Assembly (NCBI GenBank): GCA_002428805.1
Contig: DIXX01000011.1
Span: 1 to 41,272 of the forward strand
Source: Cetobacterium sp. UBA6069
GTDB taxonomy: Bacteria > Fusobacteriota > Fusobacteriia > Fusobacteriales > Fusobacteriaceae
Direction: 5' to 3'
Length of the DNA stretch: 41,272 nt
Part shown: in pieces, positions 1 through 8,361 of the stretch
Position numbering within the stretch: position 1 is the first letter of the stretch
How the letters are laid out: every line of letters begins with the position of its first letter
Program-made: the position numbers and the translations under genes
Notes under the pieces: generated by a model
What the model saw: only the letters and a program-made list of their open reading frames with translations
Told to the model about the DNA's origin: nothing
The model's database searches: none

Positions 1-102
1 AAATATGATTATGTTTTAGAGCAAGGTGCAATCAAATTTGGTGGAGAAAATTTAACACCAAAAGTATTAAATGTTATGGAAAAAAGTAAAAAAATAAACT
101 AA
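1..102 (+). CDS. C-terminal end of OmpH/Skp-family periplasmic chaperone (partial)
   Basis: Only the last 33 codons are in the window; the reading frame is open from base 1 and ends at TAA 100-102. The residues [14 protein letters not shown] and then LTPKVL match the typical end of OmpH/Skp proteins, which carry unfolded outer-membrane proteins across the periplasm. Family members usually end with this sequence and a short Lys-rich tail, as here. It lies 28 bp before lpxD in the same direction, which is the classical ompH-lpxD order and supports the call. The start, signal peptide and coiled-coil arms lie outside the window. The identification rests on a short tail plus context. Confidence 0.7.
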   Translation, partial: KYDYVLEQGAIKFGGENLTPKVLNVMEKSKKIN

Positions 103-130
103 TAAAATTGTAAAAAAAGAGAGGATAGAT

Positions 131-1129
131 ATGACTTATAAAATAGATGAGTTAATATCCCTTCTTGAATGTGAGGTAAAGGGAGATGCCAAGGTAAACA
201 TTACAGGGTTATCTCCCTTTTTTCAAGCTCAAGAAGGAGATGTAACTTTTGCTTCAGATGAAAAGTTTTTAAAAAAATTGAATGATACAAATGCAAGTGT
301 TGTTATAGTACCTGCAGGAATAGAGTTACCAGAAAATGGAAAAACATATTTACTTGTAACTTCAAATCCAAGAGTATTAATGCCAAAACTTTTAGATTTC
401 TTTAAAAGAAAAACTAAAAAAATTGAAAAAATGATTGAGGACTCGGCGGTTATAGGAGAGGGATCTACAGTAGCTATAAACTCGTATATAGGTCACGATG
501 TAAAGTTAGGAAAGAATGTAACAATCTATCCGAATGTAACGATATGTGAAGGAGTTGAAATTGGAGATAATACAACAATTTATCCAAATGTAACTGTAAG
601 AGAGTTCTGTAGAATTGGAAAAGAGTGTGTTGTTCAGCCAGGAGCAGTAATAGGTTCAGATGGATTTGGATTTGTTAAAGTAAATGGAAATAACACAAAA
701 ATTGATCAAATAGGGTCTGTTATAATAGAAGATTTTGTAGAAATAGGTGCGAATACAACTATAGATAGAGGAACTATTGGAGATACAATAATTAAAAAAT
801 ATACAAAGATTGATAACTTAGTTCAAATAGCACATAATGATATTATAGGAGAAAATTGTCTTATTGTTTCTCAAGTTGGAATAGCAGGAAGTACTGAGGT
901 TGGAGATAATACAACTTTAGGAGGACAAGTAGGTGTTGCTGGACACATAAAAATAGGTAGTAATGTAATGATAGGGGCTAAATCTGGAGTTATTGGAAAT
1001 GTTGATGATAATCAAATTCTAGCAGGACATCCATTGATGAATTTAAAGGATGATTTGAAAATGAAAGCAGCTCAGAAAAAATTACCAGAGTTATTAAAAA
1101 GAGTTAAAGAGTTAGAGAAAAAAATATAA
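131..1129 (+). CDS. lpxD: UDP-3-O-acylglucosamine N-acyltransferase LpxD
   Basis: LpxD transfers a 3-hydroxyacyl chain from acyl-ACP to the 2-amino group of UDP-3-O-acyl-glucosamine, the third step of lipid A synthesis, in the cytoplasm. The 332-residue length is normal. Residues 1-100 form the uridine-binding N-terminal domain. Residues 100-290 are hexapeptide repeats of a left-handed beta helix (for example [13 protein letters not shown]). His235 in QIAHNDIIG matches the catalytic His of the family. The last 30 residues are a charged helix. The ATG at 131 follows a GAGAGG Shine-Dalgarno. It is the last gene of an operon that includes the ompH end and is followed at once by a terminator. It shows that the cell is diderm and makes LPS. 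Confidence 0.96.
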   Translation: MTYKIDELISLLECEVKGDAKVNITGLSPFFQAQEGDVTFASDEKFLKKLNDTNASVVIVPAGIELPENGKTYLLVTSNPRVLMPKLLDFFKRKTKKIEKMIEDSAVIGEGSTVAINSYIGHDVKLGKNVTIYPNVTICEGVEIGDNTTIYPNVTVREFCRIGKECVVQPGAVIGSDGFGFVKVNGNNTKIDQIGSVIIEDFVEIGANTTIDRGTIGDTIIKKYTKIDNLVQIAHNDIIGENCLIVSQVGIAGSTEVGDNTTLGGQVGVAGHIKIGSNVMIGAKSGVIGNVDDNQILAGHPLMNLKDDLKMKAAQKKLPELLKRVKELEKKI

Positions 1130-1133
1130 AAAT

Positions 1134-1172
1134 AAAATCTAAAAGGACGAAAACATCCTTTTAGATTTTTTA
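1134..1172 (+). terminator. Intrinsic terminator after lpxD
   Basis: A perfect 14-bp stem (1134-1147 pairs with 1156-1169) closes on the 8-nt loop CGAAAACA and runs into a T-rich tract up to about 1177. It starts 5 nt after the lpxD stop codon. Confidence 0.85.
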
Positions 1173-1190
1173 TTTTTTTAAAGAAAGGTA

Positions 1191-1219
1191 TTTAATTTAC
1201 AGGGCTAACGTGGTACAAT
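1191..1219 (+). promoter_or_regulatory. Candidate promoter for the DUF2344-serS unit
   Basis: An extended -10 TGG-TACAAT lies at 1211-1219, with a weak -35 TTTAAT at 1191-1196 and a 17-bp spacer. It sits between the lpxD terminator and the ATG at 1250, so a promoter is needed here. Confidence 0.55.
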
Positions 1220-1249
1220 ATACAAAATAAGAAAAAATGAGGTAGTTTA

Positions 1250-1837
1250 ATGAAGAAGAGAATATTTTTTGATAAGTATGGAGAGATGAGATTTATATCC
1301 CATTTAGATATGCTTAGATTTGCAGATAGACTATTAAAAAAAGCTCATATACCGATGAAATACACTCAAGGATTCCATCCGAGACCAAAGATATCTTTAG
1401 GAAATCCAGTATCTTTAGGAACTGAAGCTTTTAATGAATTAATGGATATAGAGTTATCAGAAATGATGACAAATGAAGAAGTTTTAGAGAGAATGAACTC
1501 AGCAGCTGTTCCTGGTTTTAGAGTTAATAAAGTAGAAACGATAGAGGATAAAAAAAGTATCGTTGATACATACACAAATGCACTATTCGAGATAACAGGA
1601 TCTAAAGAGGATATAGATACTTTAGAGAGTCTTTTCACTCAAGAGGAAATTATCGAAAGAAAAGAGAAAAATGGTAAAATATCAGAAAGAAATTTAGGGG
1701 AAAGAGTTAAAGATTTCTCTAGAATTGAGAATACAATCAATTTAGAATTGGTTAATACTTCACCAAATTCGTTTTTAATATTAGCGGGAGTAGATATAAA
1801 AAACGTTAACATAATAAAAAAAGGTTATAAAATCTAA
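1250..1837 (+). CDS. DUF2344 / TIGR03936-family radical-SAM-linked protein
   Basis: The 195-residue protein starts MKKRIFFDKYGEMRFISHLDM and contains GFHPRPKISLGNPVSLGTEA, both signatures of DUF2344 (TIGR03936). In many Firmicutes this domain is fused to, or encoded directly after, a radical-SAM protein of the TIGR03960 type, often near rng and rplU. Here it stands alone between the lpxD terminator and serS, with no radical-SAM gene in the window. Its biochemical role is not known to me. The ATG at 1250 follows GAGG at 1239-1242. It probably shares a transcript with serS, 33 bp downstream. Confidence 0.8.
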   Translation: MKKRIFFDKYGEMRFISHLDMLRFADRLLKKAHIPMKYTQGFHPRPKISLGNPVSLGTEAFNELMDIELSEMMTNEEVLERMNSAAVPGFRVNKVETIEDKKSIVDTYTNALFEITGSKEDIDTLESLFTQEEIIERKEKNGKISERNLGERVKDFSRIENTINLELVNTSPNSFLILAGVDIKNVNIIKKGYKI

Positions 1838-1870
1838 AATATATAATACAAGTATAAAGGAGAAAAGGCT

Positions 1871-3142
1871 ATGCTAGATTTAAGATTTATTCGTGAAAAT
1901 ATTGATACACTTCAAGAGATGCTGGTAAACAGAGGAAGCAATATCGATCTTCAAGAGTTTGTAACATTAGATACAGAGAGAAGAGAGATTTTATCCGAAG
2001 TTGAAACGTTAAAAAATAAAAGAAATACAGAGTCTGCAGAAGTAGCTAGAAGGAAAAAAGCTGGGGAGGACGCATCTGAAATAATAGCCGAAATGGGAAA
2101 AGTTTCTGCTCAAATAAAAGAGTTAGATGCAAAGCTTGCAGAGGTAGAAGAGAAAGTAACATACTTCCAAATGACTTTACCAAATGCATATCATTCAAGT
2201 ACTCCAATAGGAAAAGATGAAGACGATAACGTTGAAATCAGAAGATGGGGAACACCAAAGGAGTTTTCTTTCACACCAAAAGAGCACTGGGAATTAGGAG
2301 AAGAATTAGGAATATTAGACTTCGAAAGAGGAGCAAAATTAGGTGGATCGAGATTCACTATCTATAGAGGAGCAGCAGCTAGATTAGAAAGAGCTTTAAT
2401 CAGTTTTATGTTAGATATACATACAACTGAGCATGGGTATACTGAGCATTTAACACCGTTCATCGTAAGAAGAGAGGTTTGTGAAGGGACAGGACAACTA
2501 CCTAAGTTCGAAGAGGATATGTATAAAACAACTGATGATATGTTCTTAATTTCTACTTCAGAAATTACATTAACAAACATTCATAGACAAGAGATTTTAA
2601 ATGAAAGTGATCTACCAAAATACTACACAGCGTACTCGCCTTGTTTCAGAAGAGAAGCTGGATCATACGGAAGAGATTTAAAAGGATTAATCAGACAACA
2701 CCAATTCAATAAAGTTGAGATGGTTAAGTTAGCAACTCCAGAAACTTCATATGATGAATTAGAAAAAATGTTATTAAATGCTGAAACTATTCTTCAAAGA
2801 TTAGAGTTACCATACAGAGTAATTCACCTTTGTTCAGGAGACATGGGGTTCGGAGCAGCTAAAACTTATGATATAGAAGTATGGTTACCTGGACAAAATA
2901 AGTTCAGAGAGATATCTTCTTGTTCTAACTGTGGAGATTTCCAATCAAGAAGAATGGGATTAAAGTATAGACCAGAAGGAAGCTCAAAGAGTGAGTTCTG
3001 TCATACATTAAATGGATCAGGATTAGCAGTAGGAAGAACGTTATTAGCAATCATGGAAAACTACCAACAAGAGGATGGATCATTCTTAATACCAGAAGCG
3101 TTAGTACCATACATGGGTGGCATGACTGTTGTTAAAAAGTAG
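1871..3142 (+). CDS. serS: Seryl-tRNA synthetase
   Basis: SerRS charges tRNA-Ser (and tRNA-Sec where present) with serine in the cytoplasm. The 423-residue length is normal for the bacterial enzyme. Residues 1-110 form the two-helix coiled-coil arm that grips the tRNA. The class II core follows, with motif 2 ([20 protein letters not shown]) and a motif-3 region around [15 protein letters not shown] and [14 protein letters not shown]. The ATG at 1871 follows AAGGAG. C-ending codons (TTC, TAC, AAC) are common compared with its neighbours, which suggests high expression. The leader is too short to hold a T-box riboswitch. Confidence 0.98.
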   Translation: MLDLRFIRENIDTLQEMLVNRGSNIDLQEFVTLDTERREILSEVETLKNKRNTESAEVARRKKAGEDASEIIAEMGKVSAQIKELDAKLAEVEEKVTYFQMTLPNAYHSSTPIGKDEDDNVEIRRWGTPKEFSFTPKEHWELGEELGILDFERGAKLGGSRFTIYRGAAARLERALISFMLDIHTTEHGYTEHLTPFIVRREVCEGTGQLPKFEEDMYKTTDDMFLISTSEITLTNIHRQEILNESDLPKYYTAYSPCFRREAGSYGRDLKGLIRQHQFNKVEMVKLATPETSYDELEKMLLNAETILQRLELPYRVIHLCSGDMGFGAAKTYDIEVWLPGQNKFREISSCSNCGDFQSRRMGLKYRPEGSSKSEFCHTLNGSGLAVGRTLLAIMENYQQEDGSFLIPEALVPYMGGMTVVKK

Positions 3143-3599
3143 TCTTTTAGTTTTATTTACTTTAAATTTGTTGATTAAAGATATGAAAATATTGGGAGTT
3201 TTACTATTTGTTGGAGTTTTATTAAATATATTTTTAAATAAAGAGTTATTAAAACATCTTAAAAAATTAAAGTTTCTATTATTTATCTACTTAACGACTT
3301 TTCTAGCTCAGATATATTATAATCAAGAGGGAGAGGTTTTCTTTAAAGTTTATAACATCTATGTTACAAAAGGTGGTGTTTTAAATTTTGCCTCAAGTTT
3401 TTTAAGAATAATAAATTTGATTTTATTATCTTGGCTAGTAAATGCAAAAAAAATATTACCGAAAAGCTTATCATCATATCAGCAAATAATTGAGGATGTT
3501 ATTGAACTTATACCTGAGGTTTTTAAAATATTTAAGAGCAAAAGAAAAATAAAGTGGTTTTTTAGATATATTTTAAGTCAAATAAAGATAAAAAACTAA
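3129..3599 (+). CDS. Small membrane protein, weakly EcfT/CbiQ-like
   Basis: This 156-residue protein has hydrophobic segments at about residues 5-37, 48-62 and 85-104, then a basic C-terminal region. The stretch [20 protein letters not shown] followed by [10 protein letters not shown] recalls the middle of EcfT/CbiQ transmembrane components (Arg-containing helix, then a proline before the coupling region). It is shorter than EcfT (about 250 residues), and no ECF ATPase gene is nearby. I regard the family link as weak. The start is uncertain: TTG 3129 overlaps the serS end by 14 bp and has GGGTGG 8 nt upstream; ATG 3183 is the alternative but lacks a good ribosome site. It is translated from the serS transcript. 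No function is assigned. Confidence 0.6.
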   Translation: MLKSSLLVLFTLNLLIKDMKILGVLLFVGVLLNIFLNKELLKHLKKLKFLLFIYLTTFLAQIYYNQEGEVFFKVYNIYVTKGGVLNFASSFLRIINLILLSWLVNAKKILPKSLSSYQQIIEDVIELIPEVFKIFKSKRKIKWFFRYILSQIKIKN

Positions 3600-3611
3600 T
3601 AGTTTCAAAAA

Positions 3612-3640
3612 TTGATTTTAGTTTAAAAATTTGTTATATT
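3612..3640 (+). promoter_or_regulatory. Promoter of fba
   Basis: The -35 is TTGATT (3612-3617), the spacer 17 bp, and the -10 TATATT (3635-3640), preceded by TGT to give an extended -10. It lies in the short gap before fba. Confidence 0.75.
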
Positions 3641-3672
3641 AATAGATGAATAAAATATCAGGAGGAAAAGTT

Positions 3673-4650
3673 ATGTCATATAATTACAAAGATTTAGGAT
3701 TATCTAATACTAGAGAAATGTTCGCAAAGGCAAATAAAGAGCACTACGCAGTTCCAGCATTTAACTTCAACAACATGGAGCAAATGTTAGCAATCGTAGA
3801 AGCTTGTGCTGAAATGGGATCACCAGTTATATTACAATGTTCTACAGGAGCATTAAAATATATGACAAAAGAGGTTGCTCCATTATTAGCAAAGGCAGCT
3901 GTAGATAGAGCAAGAGCTATGGGATCAGACATTCCAGTAGCATTACACTTAGATCACGGACCAAACTTAGATGCAGTAAAGGCTTGTATAGATGCAGGAT
4001 TCTCATCAGTAATGATCGATGGATCTCACTATTCATTCGAAGAAAATATAGCAATCACAAAAGAAGTTGTAGAGTACGCAAAGCAATTTGACGTAACTGT
4101 AGAAGCTGAATTAGGAGTTCTAGCTGGAGTAGAGGATGACGTTGTTGCAGAGCACAGCATCTTCACAAACCCTGATGAAGTTGAGGAGTTTGTATCAAGA
4201 ACTGGAGTAGAATCATTAGCAATCGCTATCGGAACTTCTCATGGAGCTCACAAGTTCAAGCCAGGAACTGACCCTAAATTAGAGTTAAATATCTTAGCTG
4301 AAATTGAAAGAAGACTTCCAGGATTCCCAATCGTATTACACGGATCTTCAGCAGTACCTCAAAAGTACGTAGAAGAAATCAAAAAATTCGGTGGACAATT
4401 AACAGATGCTATCGGAATTCCAGATACAGAGTTAATGGGAGCTGCTAAATCAGGTGTTGCAAAAATAAACGTTGATACTGATGGAAGACTTGCATTCACT
4501 GCAGGAGTAAGAAGAGTATTTGGAGAAACTCCAGGTGAATTCGATCCAAGAAAATATTTAGGTGTTGCACAAGCTGAAATGAAAGCTTACTACAAATCAA
4601 AAATTAAAACTGTTTTCGGTTCTGAAAACGCTTATACTGCTGCAAAGTAG
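3673..4650 (+). CDS. fba: Class II fructose-1,6-bisphosphate aldolase
   Basis: This zinc enzyme cleaves fructose 1,6-bisphosphate to dihydroxyacetone phosphate and glyceraldehyde 3-phosphate in glycolysis. The ATG at 3673 is preceded by AGGAGG and gives 325 residues starting MSYNYKDLGL; an upstream in-frame ATG at 3646 lies too close to the promoter to be the start. Visible signatures are HLDHGPNLDAVKACIDAGF (His92, Asp94, His95), VEAELGVLAGVEDDV and VLHGSSAVP. The length and sequence fit the TIGR01859 type. The gene has its own promoter and terminator, so it is monocistronic. C-ending codons are strongly enriched, as expected for an abundant glycolytic protein. Confidence 0.97.
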   Translation: MSYNYKDLGLSNTREMFAKANKEHYAVPAFNFNNMEQMLAIVEACAEMGSPVILQCSTGALKYMTKEVAPLLAKAAVDRARAMGSDIPVALHLDHGPNLDAVKACIDAGFSSVMIDGSHYSFEENIAITKEVVEYAKQFDVTVEAELGVLAGVEDDVVAEHSIFTNPDEVEEFVSRTGVESLAIAIGTSHGAHKFKPGTDPKLELNILAEIERRLPGFPIVLHGSSAVPQKYVEEIKKFGGQLTDAIGIPDTELMGAAKSGVAKINVDTDGRLAFTAGVRRVFGETPGEFDPRKYLGVAQAEMKAYYKSKIKTVFGSENAYTAAK

Positions 4651-4657
4651 TTTAAAC

Positions 4658-4688
4658 AAAAAACCTGTAGAATTTCTACAGGTTTTTT
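4658..4688. terminator. Bidirectional terminator between fba and the MORN gene
   Basis: The stem is formed by six A and CCTGTAG (4658-4670) pairing with CTACAGG and six T (4676-4688), around AATTT. Both strands end in a T run, so it can serve fba and the convergent gene. The stop codon of the convergent gene (4687-4689) overlaps the stem. Confidence 0.85.
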
Positions 4689-4929
4689 ATTTTATATATT
4701 TTCCCATTTCGTATGTATAACTTTTACCTATTTCGCCATTTTTTTTATAAATAATATATTCTCCATGAAGCTTTCCATTTTTATAGTTTGATTCATATTT
4801 TATAGAACCATCTTCAAAGTATGAGAACTCTTTTCCATTTTTAGAATTATTGGTATTATTACTTTGTAGTGAAGCTGAAAAAAACAGTGATAAAATTGTG
4901 ATTACAGAAATAGTAGTAGATTTTTTCAT
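4687..4929 (-). CDS. Small exported MORN-repeat (YwqK-like) protein
   Basis: The ATG at 4929 follows GAGGTG and gives 80 residues starting MKKSTTISVITILSLFFSAS, a typical Sec signal peptide; the longer reading from 4965 adds 12 residues without a ribosome site. The mature part holds MORN-like units: YFEDGSIKYESNYKNGKLHG and then YIIYKKNGEIGKSYTYEMG. Such repeats occur in the so-called YwqK-type antitoxin family, but the antitoxin label is not established for exported copies. No toxin gene is adjacent. It is divergent from the LysR gene at 5053 and convergent with fba. A longer exported MORN protein lies at 32908-33402. Confidence 0.75.
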   Translation of the reverse strand: MKKSTTISVITILSLFFSASLQSNNTNNSKNGKEFSYFEDGSIKYESNYKNGKLHGEYIIYKKNGEIGKSYTYEMGKYIK

Positions 4930-5005
4930 TTTTAAATACACCTCGATTAATTTTATTAAATACAATATAGCATTAACACTATTATTAGTCTAATATTATA
5001 ATGTA

Positions 5006-5018
5006 TATAACAGTTATA
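5006..5018. promoter_or_regulatory. Candidate LysR operator (T-N11-A palindrome)
   Basis: The 13-bp perfect palindrome TATAACAGTTATA is centred on A5012 and fits the LysR-type T-N11-A box. It lies where the -35 of the lysR promoter would be, and in the gap shared with the divergent MORN gene. Binding by the adjacent LysR protein is inferred. Confidence 0.5.
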
Positions 5019-5025
5019 AGTTTTA

Positions 5026-5034
5026 TGTTATAAT
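5026..5034 (+). promoter_or_regulatory. Extended -10 promoter of the LysR gene
   Basis: TGT-TATAAT lies 19 nt before the ATG at 5053, with GGAGGTG as ribosome site between them. The -35 region (5006-5011) is poor and overlaps the palindrome, as expected for an activator-dependent or autoregulated promoter. Confidence 0.65.
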
Positions 5035-5052
5035 ATTTTTGGAGGTGTTAAA

Positions 5053-5958
5053 ATGGATTTAAATAAATTTGAATATATATTATGTGTCGCCCAAGAAAGA
5101 AGCTTTACAAAGGCAGCTGCAAAACTTTATATATCTCAGCCAGCATTAAGTCAATACGTTGCAACAATAGAAGAACAAATCAAAGTTAAGCTATTTGATA
5201 GAAGCGTAACCCCTTTAAAATTAACTTTGGCGGGTGAAATTTTTATAAAAAAAACATTGGAAATATTAGAGTTAAAAAAAGATTTGTGGAGAGAGTTACA
5301 AGATTTGTCAGATAATTTAGTAGGTAATATTTCAATTGGAATTTCACCTAACAGAAGCTTATACCTTCTCCCGTACTTTTTTTCGGAATTAAAAAATATT
5401 TTTCCAAATATTAGAGTAGAAATTGTAGAAAAAAATAGTCAAGAGTTAGAAAAAGGAATTTTAGATGGAAGAATTGACGTTGCAATCATATCGTTACCAT
5501 TAACAAATGCAGATTTAGATTATATAAAATTTTTCGAAGAGGAGTTATTTCTAGTTGCGCATAAAAATAGTAAGTATAGTAAAAAATTTATTGAAGGTAA
5601 AGTTGATTTTAGTCTACTTGCTGAAGAAAAATTTATTTTACTAAAAGAGAAACAAAAATTAAGAAGTGTTATCGAGAGTATATTTTTAAAGAATAAATTT
5701 ATTCCTAATATTTATTTAGAAACAGAAAATCAAGAGTGTGTTTTAGAAATGATTTCTTTAGGAATGGGAATTGGATTTACATCTAACATGATTTTAAAAA
5801 ATAAAAGATGGTCAGATAATATTGAAGGATTTCCATTAAAAGAAGAGGGATTAAATCGAGATTTTGCGGTTGTATTTAAAAAAAATAAAAAATTAAACAA
5901 TGTCGAAAAAGAATTTATAGAAATTTTAAAAAAAAATTTAAATTATTCTAGCTATTGA
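5053..5958 (+). CDS. LysR-family transcriptional regulator
   Basis: The 301-residue length is normal for LysR regulators. Residues 1-60 are the winged helix-turn-helix (FTKAAAKLYISQPALSQYVA is the recognition region), followed by the linker helix. From about residue 90 the periplasmic-binding-protein-like effector domain begins (GNISIGISPNRSLYLLPYFF) and runs to the end. The ligand cannot be told from sequence. The gene is divergent from a small MORN gene and is followed after 73 bp by hydCBA in the same direction, so it may control either, or only itself. A T-N11-A palindrome sits at its promoter. The ATG at 5053 follows GGAGGTG. Confidence 0.93.
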   Translation: MDLNKFEYILCVAQERSFTKAAAKLYISQPALSQYVATIEEQIKVKLFDRSVTPLKLTLAGEIFIKKTLEILELKKDLWRELQDLSDNLVGNISIGISPNRSLYLLPYFFSELKNIFPNIRVEIVEKNSQELEKGILDGRIDVAIISLPLTNADLDYIKFFEEELFLVAHKNSKYSKKFIEGKVDFSLLAEEKFILLKEKQKLRSVIESIFLKNKFIPNIYLETENQECVLEMISLGMGIGFTSNMILKNKRWSDNIEGFPLKEEGLNRDFAVVFKKNKKLNNVEKEFIEILKKNLNYSSY

Positions 5959-5983
5959 TTTTTAAAAAAAAATATAGTAATAA
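5955..5983 (+). promoter_or_regulatory. Candidate promoter of hydCBA
   Basis: TTGATT (5955-5960, overlapping the LysR stop codon) and TAATAA (5978-5983) are 17 bp apart. The -10 is imperfect, so this is a moderate candidate. No Rex-type palindrome was seen in 5959-6031. Confidence 0.4.
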
Positions 5984-6031
5984 AATATAGTGAATTCTAC
6001 AGAAAATAAAATAAGAAAACAGGAGGTAAAA

Positions 6032-6526
6032 ATGGCTTGCAGCAATGAGTTAAAAAAAGAGATGTATGACGAATTGAAAAAGTATATAGCCGAAGTTAAG
6101 GAAAAAAATGGTGCTTTAATTACTGTACTTCACAAAGGGCAAGAGATATTTGGTTATCTTCCTCAAGAAGTACAAGAGTTTATAGCTAAAGAGTTAGGAC
6201 TCCCAATAGCTAAAGTATATGGAGTTGTAAGTTTTTATCATTTCTTTTCGATGGTTCCTAAAGGTAAATATCCAGTTTCGGTTTGTATGGGTACAGCTTG
6301 TTATGTAAGAGGAGCAGAGAAAGTTTTAAATAGTATAAAAAATTATTTAGGCATAGATGTTGGAGAGACCACAGAGGACGGATTATTCTCGTTAGATGCA
6401 TTGAGATGTGTTGGAGCTTGTGGATTAGCACCAGTTGTACTTATAGGTAAAGATGTATATGGAAAAGAGAATGTTAAAGATATGAAAAAAATATTAGAAA
6501 AATATAGAAAACAAGAATCGAAATAA
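6032..6526 (+). CDS. hydC: HydC: NuoE-like [2Fe-2S] subunit of trimeric [FeFe] hydrogenase
   Basis: This is the small NuoE/24-kDa-like subunit, which carries one [2Fe-2S] cluster in a thioredoxin-like fold and passes electrons between the flavin subunit and the hydrogenase. The ATG at 6032 follows AGGAGG and gives 164 residues; a longer reading from GTG 5990 has no ribosome site. The N-terminal helical bundle includes LPQEVQEFIAKELGLPIAKV. The four cluster cysteines are in CMGTACYVRG and LRCVGACGLAPV. It is the first gene of hydC-hydB-hydA, the same order as in the Thermotoga maritima electron-bifurcating hydrogenase. Alone it could belong to other NAD-linked complexes; the two following genes decide. 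Confidence 0.93.
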   Translation: MACSNELKKEMYDELKKYIAEVKEKNGALITVLHKGQEIFGYLPQEVQEFIAKELGLPIAKVYGVVSFYHFFSMVPKGKYPVSVCMGTACYVRGAEKVLNSIKNYLGIDVGETTEDGLFSLDALRCVGACGLAPVVLIGKDVYGKENVKDMKKILEKYRKQESK

Positions 6527-6561
6527 TCGTTATTACATTAAAGTATTTTGGGAGGCTAATT

Positions 6562-8349
6562 ATGAAGGAAAAAAAGAAAATACTTGTTTGTGGTGGTACT
6601 GGTTGTTTATCTGCAAATGCAGCAAAAATTGTGGAAAACTTAAGAAAATCAATAAAAGATCATGGATTAAAAGAGGAAGTAGAGGTTATTCAAACTGGAT
6701 GCTTTGGATTTTGTGAGAAAGGACCGATAGTTAAAATAATTCCAGAAAATACATTTTATATTGAAGTAAAACCAGATGATGCAGAAAGAATAGTAGTTGA
6801 AGACATAATTAGTGAAAAAAGAATAGTAGATTTGTTATATATTGACCCAAGAAATGGAGAGAGAGTTTTTGAAGGTGAAAATATGGAGTTTTATAAAAAA
6901 CAATTAAGAATAGCTCTAAAAAACTGTGGAACTATAGATCCAGAATCAATAGATCAATATATTGCAGCAGATGGGTACGCTGCATTAAAAAAAGTTCTAA
7001 CAACAATGGCTCCAGAAAATGTAATAAGGATTATAAAGGATTCAGGACTTAGAGGAAGAGGTGGAGGAGGATACTCAACAGGATTAAAATGGGAGTTTGC
7101 TTCTAAAAATATATCAGATCAAAAATATATAGTTTGTAATGCTGATGAGGGAGATCCTGGAGCTTTTATGGATAGATCTATTTTAGAGGGAGACCCACAT
7201 AGTGTAATAGAGGGAATGGCAATAGCAGGATACTCGATAGGAGCCACAGAGGGTCTTGTGTATATAAGAGCTGAATATCCATTAGCAATATATAGGCTGA
7301 GAAAAGCTATTGAATCAGCAAGAGCCGAAGGAATTTTAGGTGAAAATATATTTGGAACAAACTTTTGCTTTGATATAGAGATTAAGTATGGAGCAGGAGC
7401 CTTTGTATGTGGAGAGGAAACAGCTCTTATTCACTCTATGGAGGGTGGACGAGGAGAGCCAACAACAAAACCACCTTATCCAGCTGAATCGGGATATTGG
7501 GGTAAACCAACAATAGTAAACAATGTAGAAACTTTAGCTAATATAGCACAAATAATTTTAAAAGGTGTTGATTGGTTTAGAAGTATAGGAACTAAAAATT
7601 CACCTGGAACAAAAGTTTTTGCTTTAGCAGGAAAGATAAATAATGTAGGATTAGTTGAAGTTCCAATGGGAATAACTCTAAGAGAAGTTATTTTTGAAAT
7701 AGGTGGAGGAATAAAAAATAACAAAAAATTTAAAGCAGTTCAAACAGGGGGACCTTCTGGAGGGTGTTTAACAGAGAGAGATTTAGATACTCCAATAGAT
7801 TTTGATACTCTTTTAGCGAAAGGTTCTATGATGGGATCTGGTGGAATGATTGTAATGGATGAGGATGACTGTATGGTTGGAGTTTCAAAGTTTTATCTAG
7901 AGTTCACGGTAGATGAATCTTGTGGGAAGTGTGCACCTTGTAGAATAGGAAATACAAGACTTTGGGAGATATTAGATAGAATAACAAAAGGAGAGGGAAA
8001 AGAAGAAGATATACTACTTTTAAGAGAGCTTTCTCAAACAATAAAAACAACTTCTCTTTGTGGATTGGGACAAACATCCCCAAATCCAATACTATCAACT
8101 TTGAATCAATTTATGGATGAGTATTTAGAACATATACACGATAAAAAGTGTAGAGCAGGTCAATGTACAGCTTTGAGAAGATACTTAGTTAATGATAATT
8201 GTGTGGGATGTACAGCATGTGCAAGAGTTTGCCCAGTGGCTTGTATTGAGGGTAAAGTAAAAGAGCGACACGTAATAGATCAAAGTAGATGTATTAAATG
8301 TGGTGCTTGTCATAGTGCTTGTAAATTTAACGCAATAGATGTAGCTTAG
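6562..8349 (+). CDS. hydB: HydB: NADH/FMN subunit of trimeric [FeFe] hydrogenase
   Basis: HydB (595 residues) binds NAD(H) and FMN and is the electron-splitting or merging subunit. Domains in order: thioredoxin-like [2Fe-2S] domain (Cys10, Cys15, Cys47, Cys51); NuoF-like FMN/NADH domain from about residue 150, with the glycine-rich GLRGRGGGGYSTGLKW at 162 and ADEGDPGAFMDRS; SLBB domain; NuoF [4Fe-4S] site (SCGKCAPCR, Cys454, 457, 460, and Cys500 in CGLGQ); C-terminal two-cluster ferredoxin (first set begins Cys547, second Cys577). The extra N-terminal domain and C-terminal ferredoxin separate HydB from plain NuoF. The ATG at 6562 follows GGGAGG. It lies 35 bp after hydC and 12 bp before hydA. 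Similar subunits occur in NADP-linked formate dehydrogenases. Confidence 0.95.
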   Translation: MKEKKKILVCGGTGCLSANAAKIVENLRKSIKDHGLKEEVEVIQTGCFGFCEKGPIVKIIPENTFYIEVKPDDAERIVVEDIISEKRIVDLLYIDPRNGERVFEGENMEFYKKQLRIALKNCGTIDPESIDQYIAADGYAALKKVLTTMAPENVIRIIKDSGLRGRGGGGYSTGLKWEFASKNISDQKYIVCNADEGDPGAFMDRSILEGDPHSVIEGMAIAGYSIGATEGLVYIRAEYPLAIYRLRKAIESARAEGILGENIFGTNFCFDIEIKYGAGAFVCGEETALIHSMEGGRGEPTTKPPYPAESGYWGKPTIVNNVETLANIAQIILKGVDWFRSIGTKNSPGTKVFALAGKINNVGLVEVPMGITLREVIFEIGGGIKNNKKFKAVQTGGPSGGCLTERDLDTPIDFDTLLAKGSMMGSGGMIVMDEDDCMVGVSKFYLEFTVDESCGKCAPCRIGNTRLWEILDRITKGEGKEEDILLLRELSQTIKTTSLCGLGQTSPNPILSTLNQFMDEYLEHIHDKKCRAGQCTALRRYLVNDNCVGCTACARVCPVACIEGKVKERHVIDQSRCIKCGACHSACKFNAIDVA

Positions 8350-8361
8350 TGGAGGTAGTTT

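Noticed and set aside
1838..1870. T-box riboswitch before serS (and before lysS at 35885-35907)
   Set aside because: The gaps are 33 and 23 bp, far too short for a T-box, and no specifier or antiterminator sequence is seen.
5990..6031. GTG start for hydC
   Set aside because: No ribosome site; ATG 6032 follows AGGAGG and gives the normal length.
5959..6031. Rex operator at the hydCBA promoter
   Set aside because: No TTGTTAA-N4-TTAACAA-like inverted repeat was found in this stretch.
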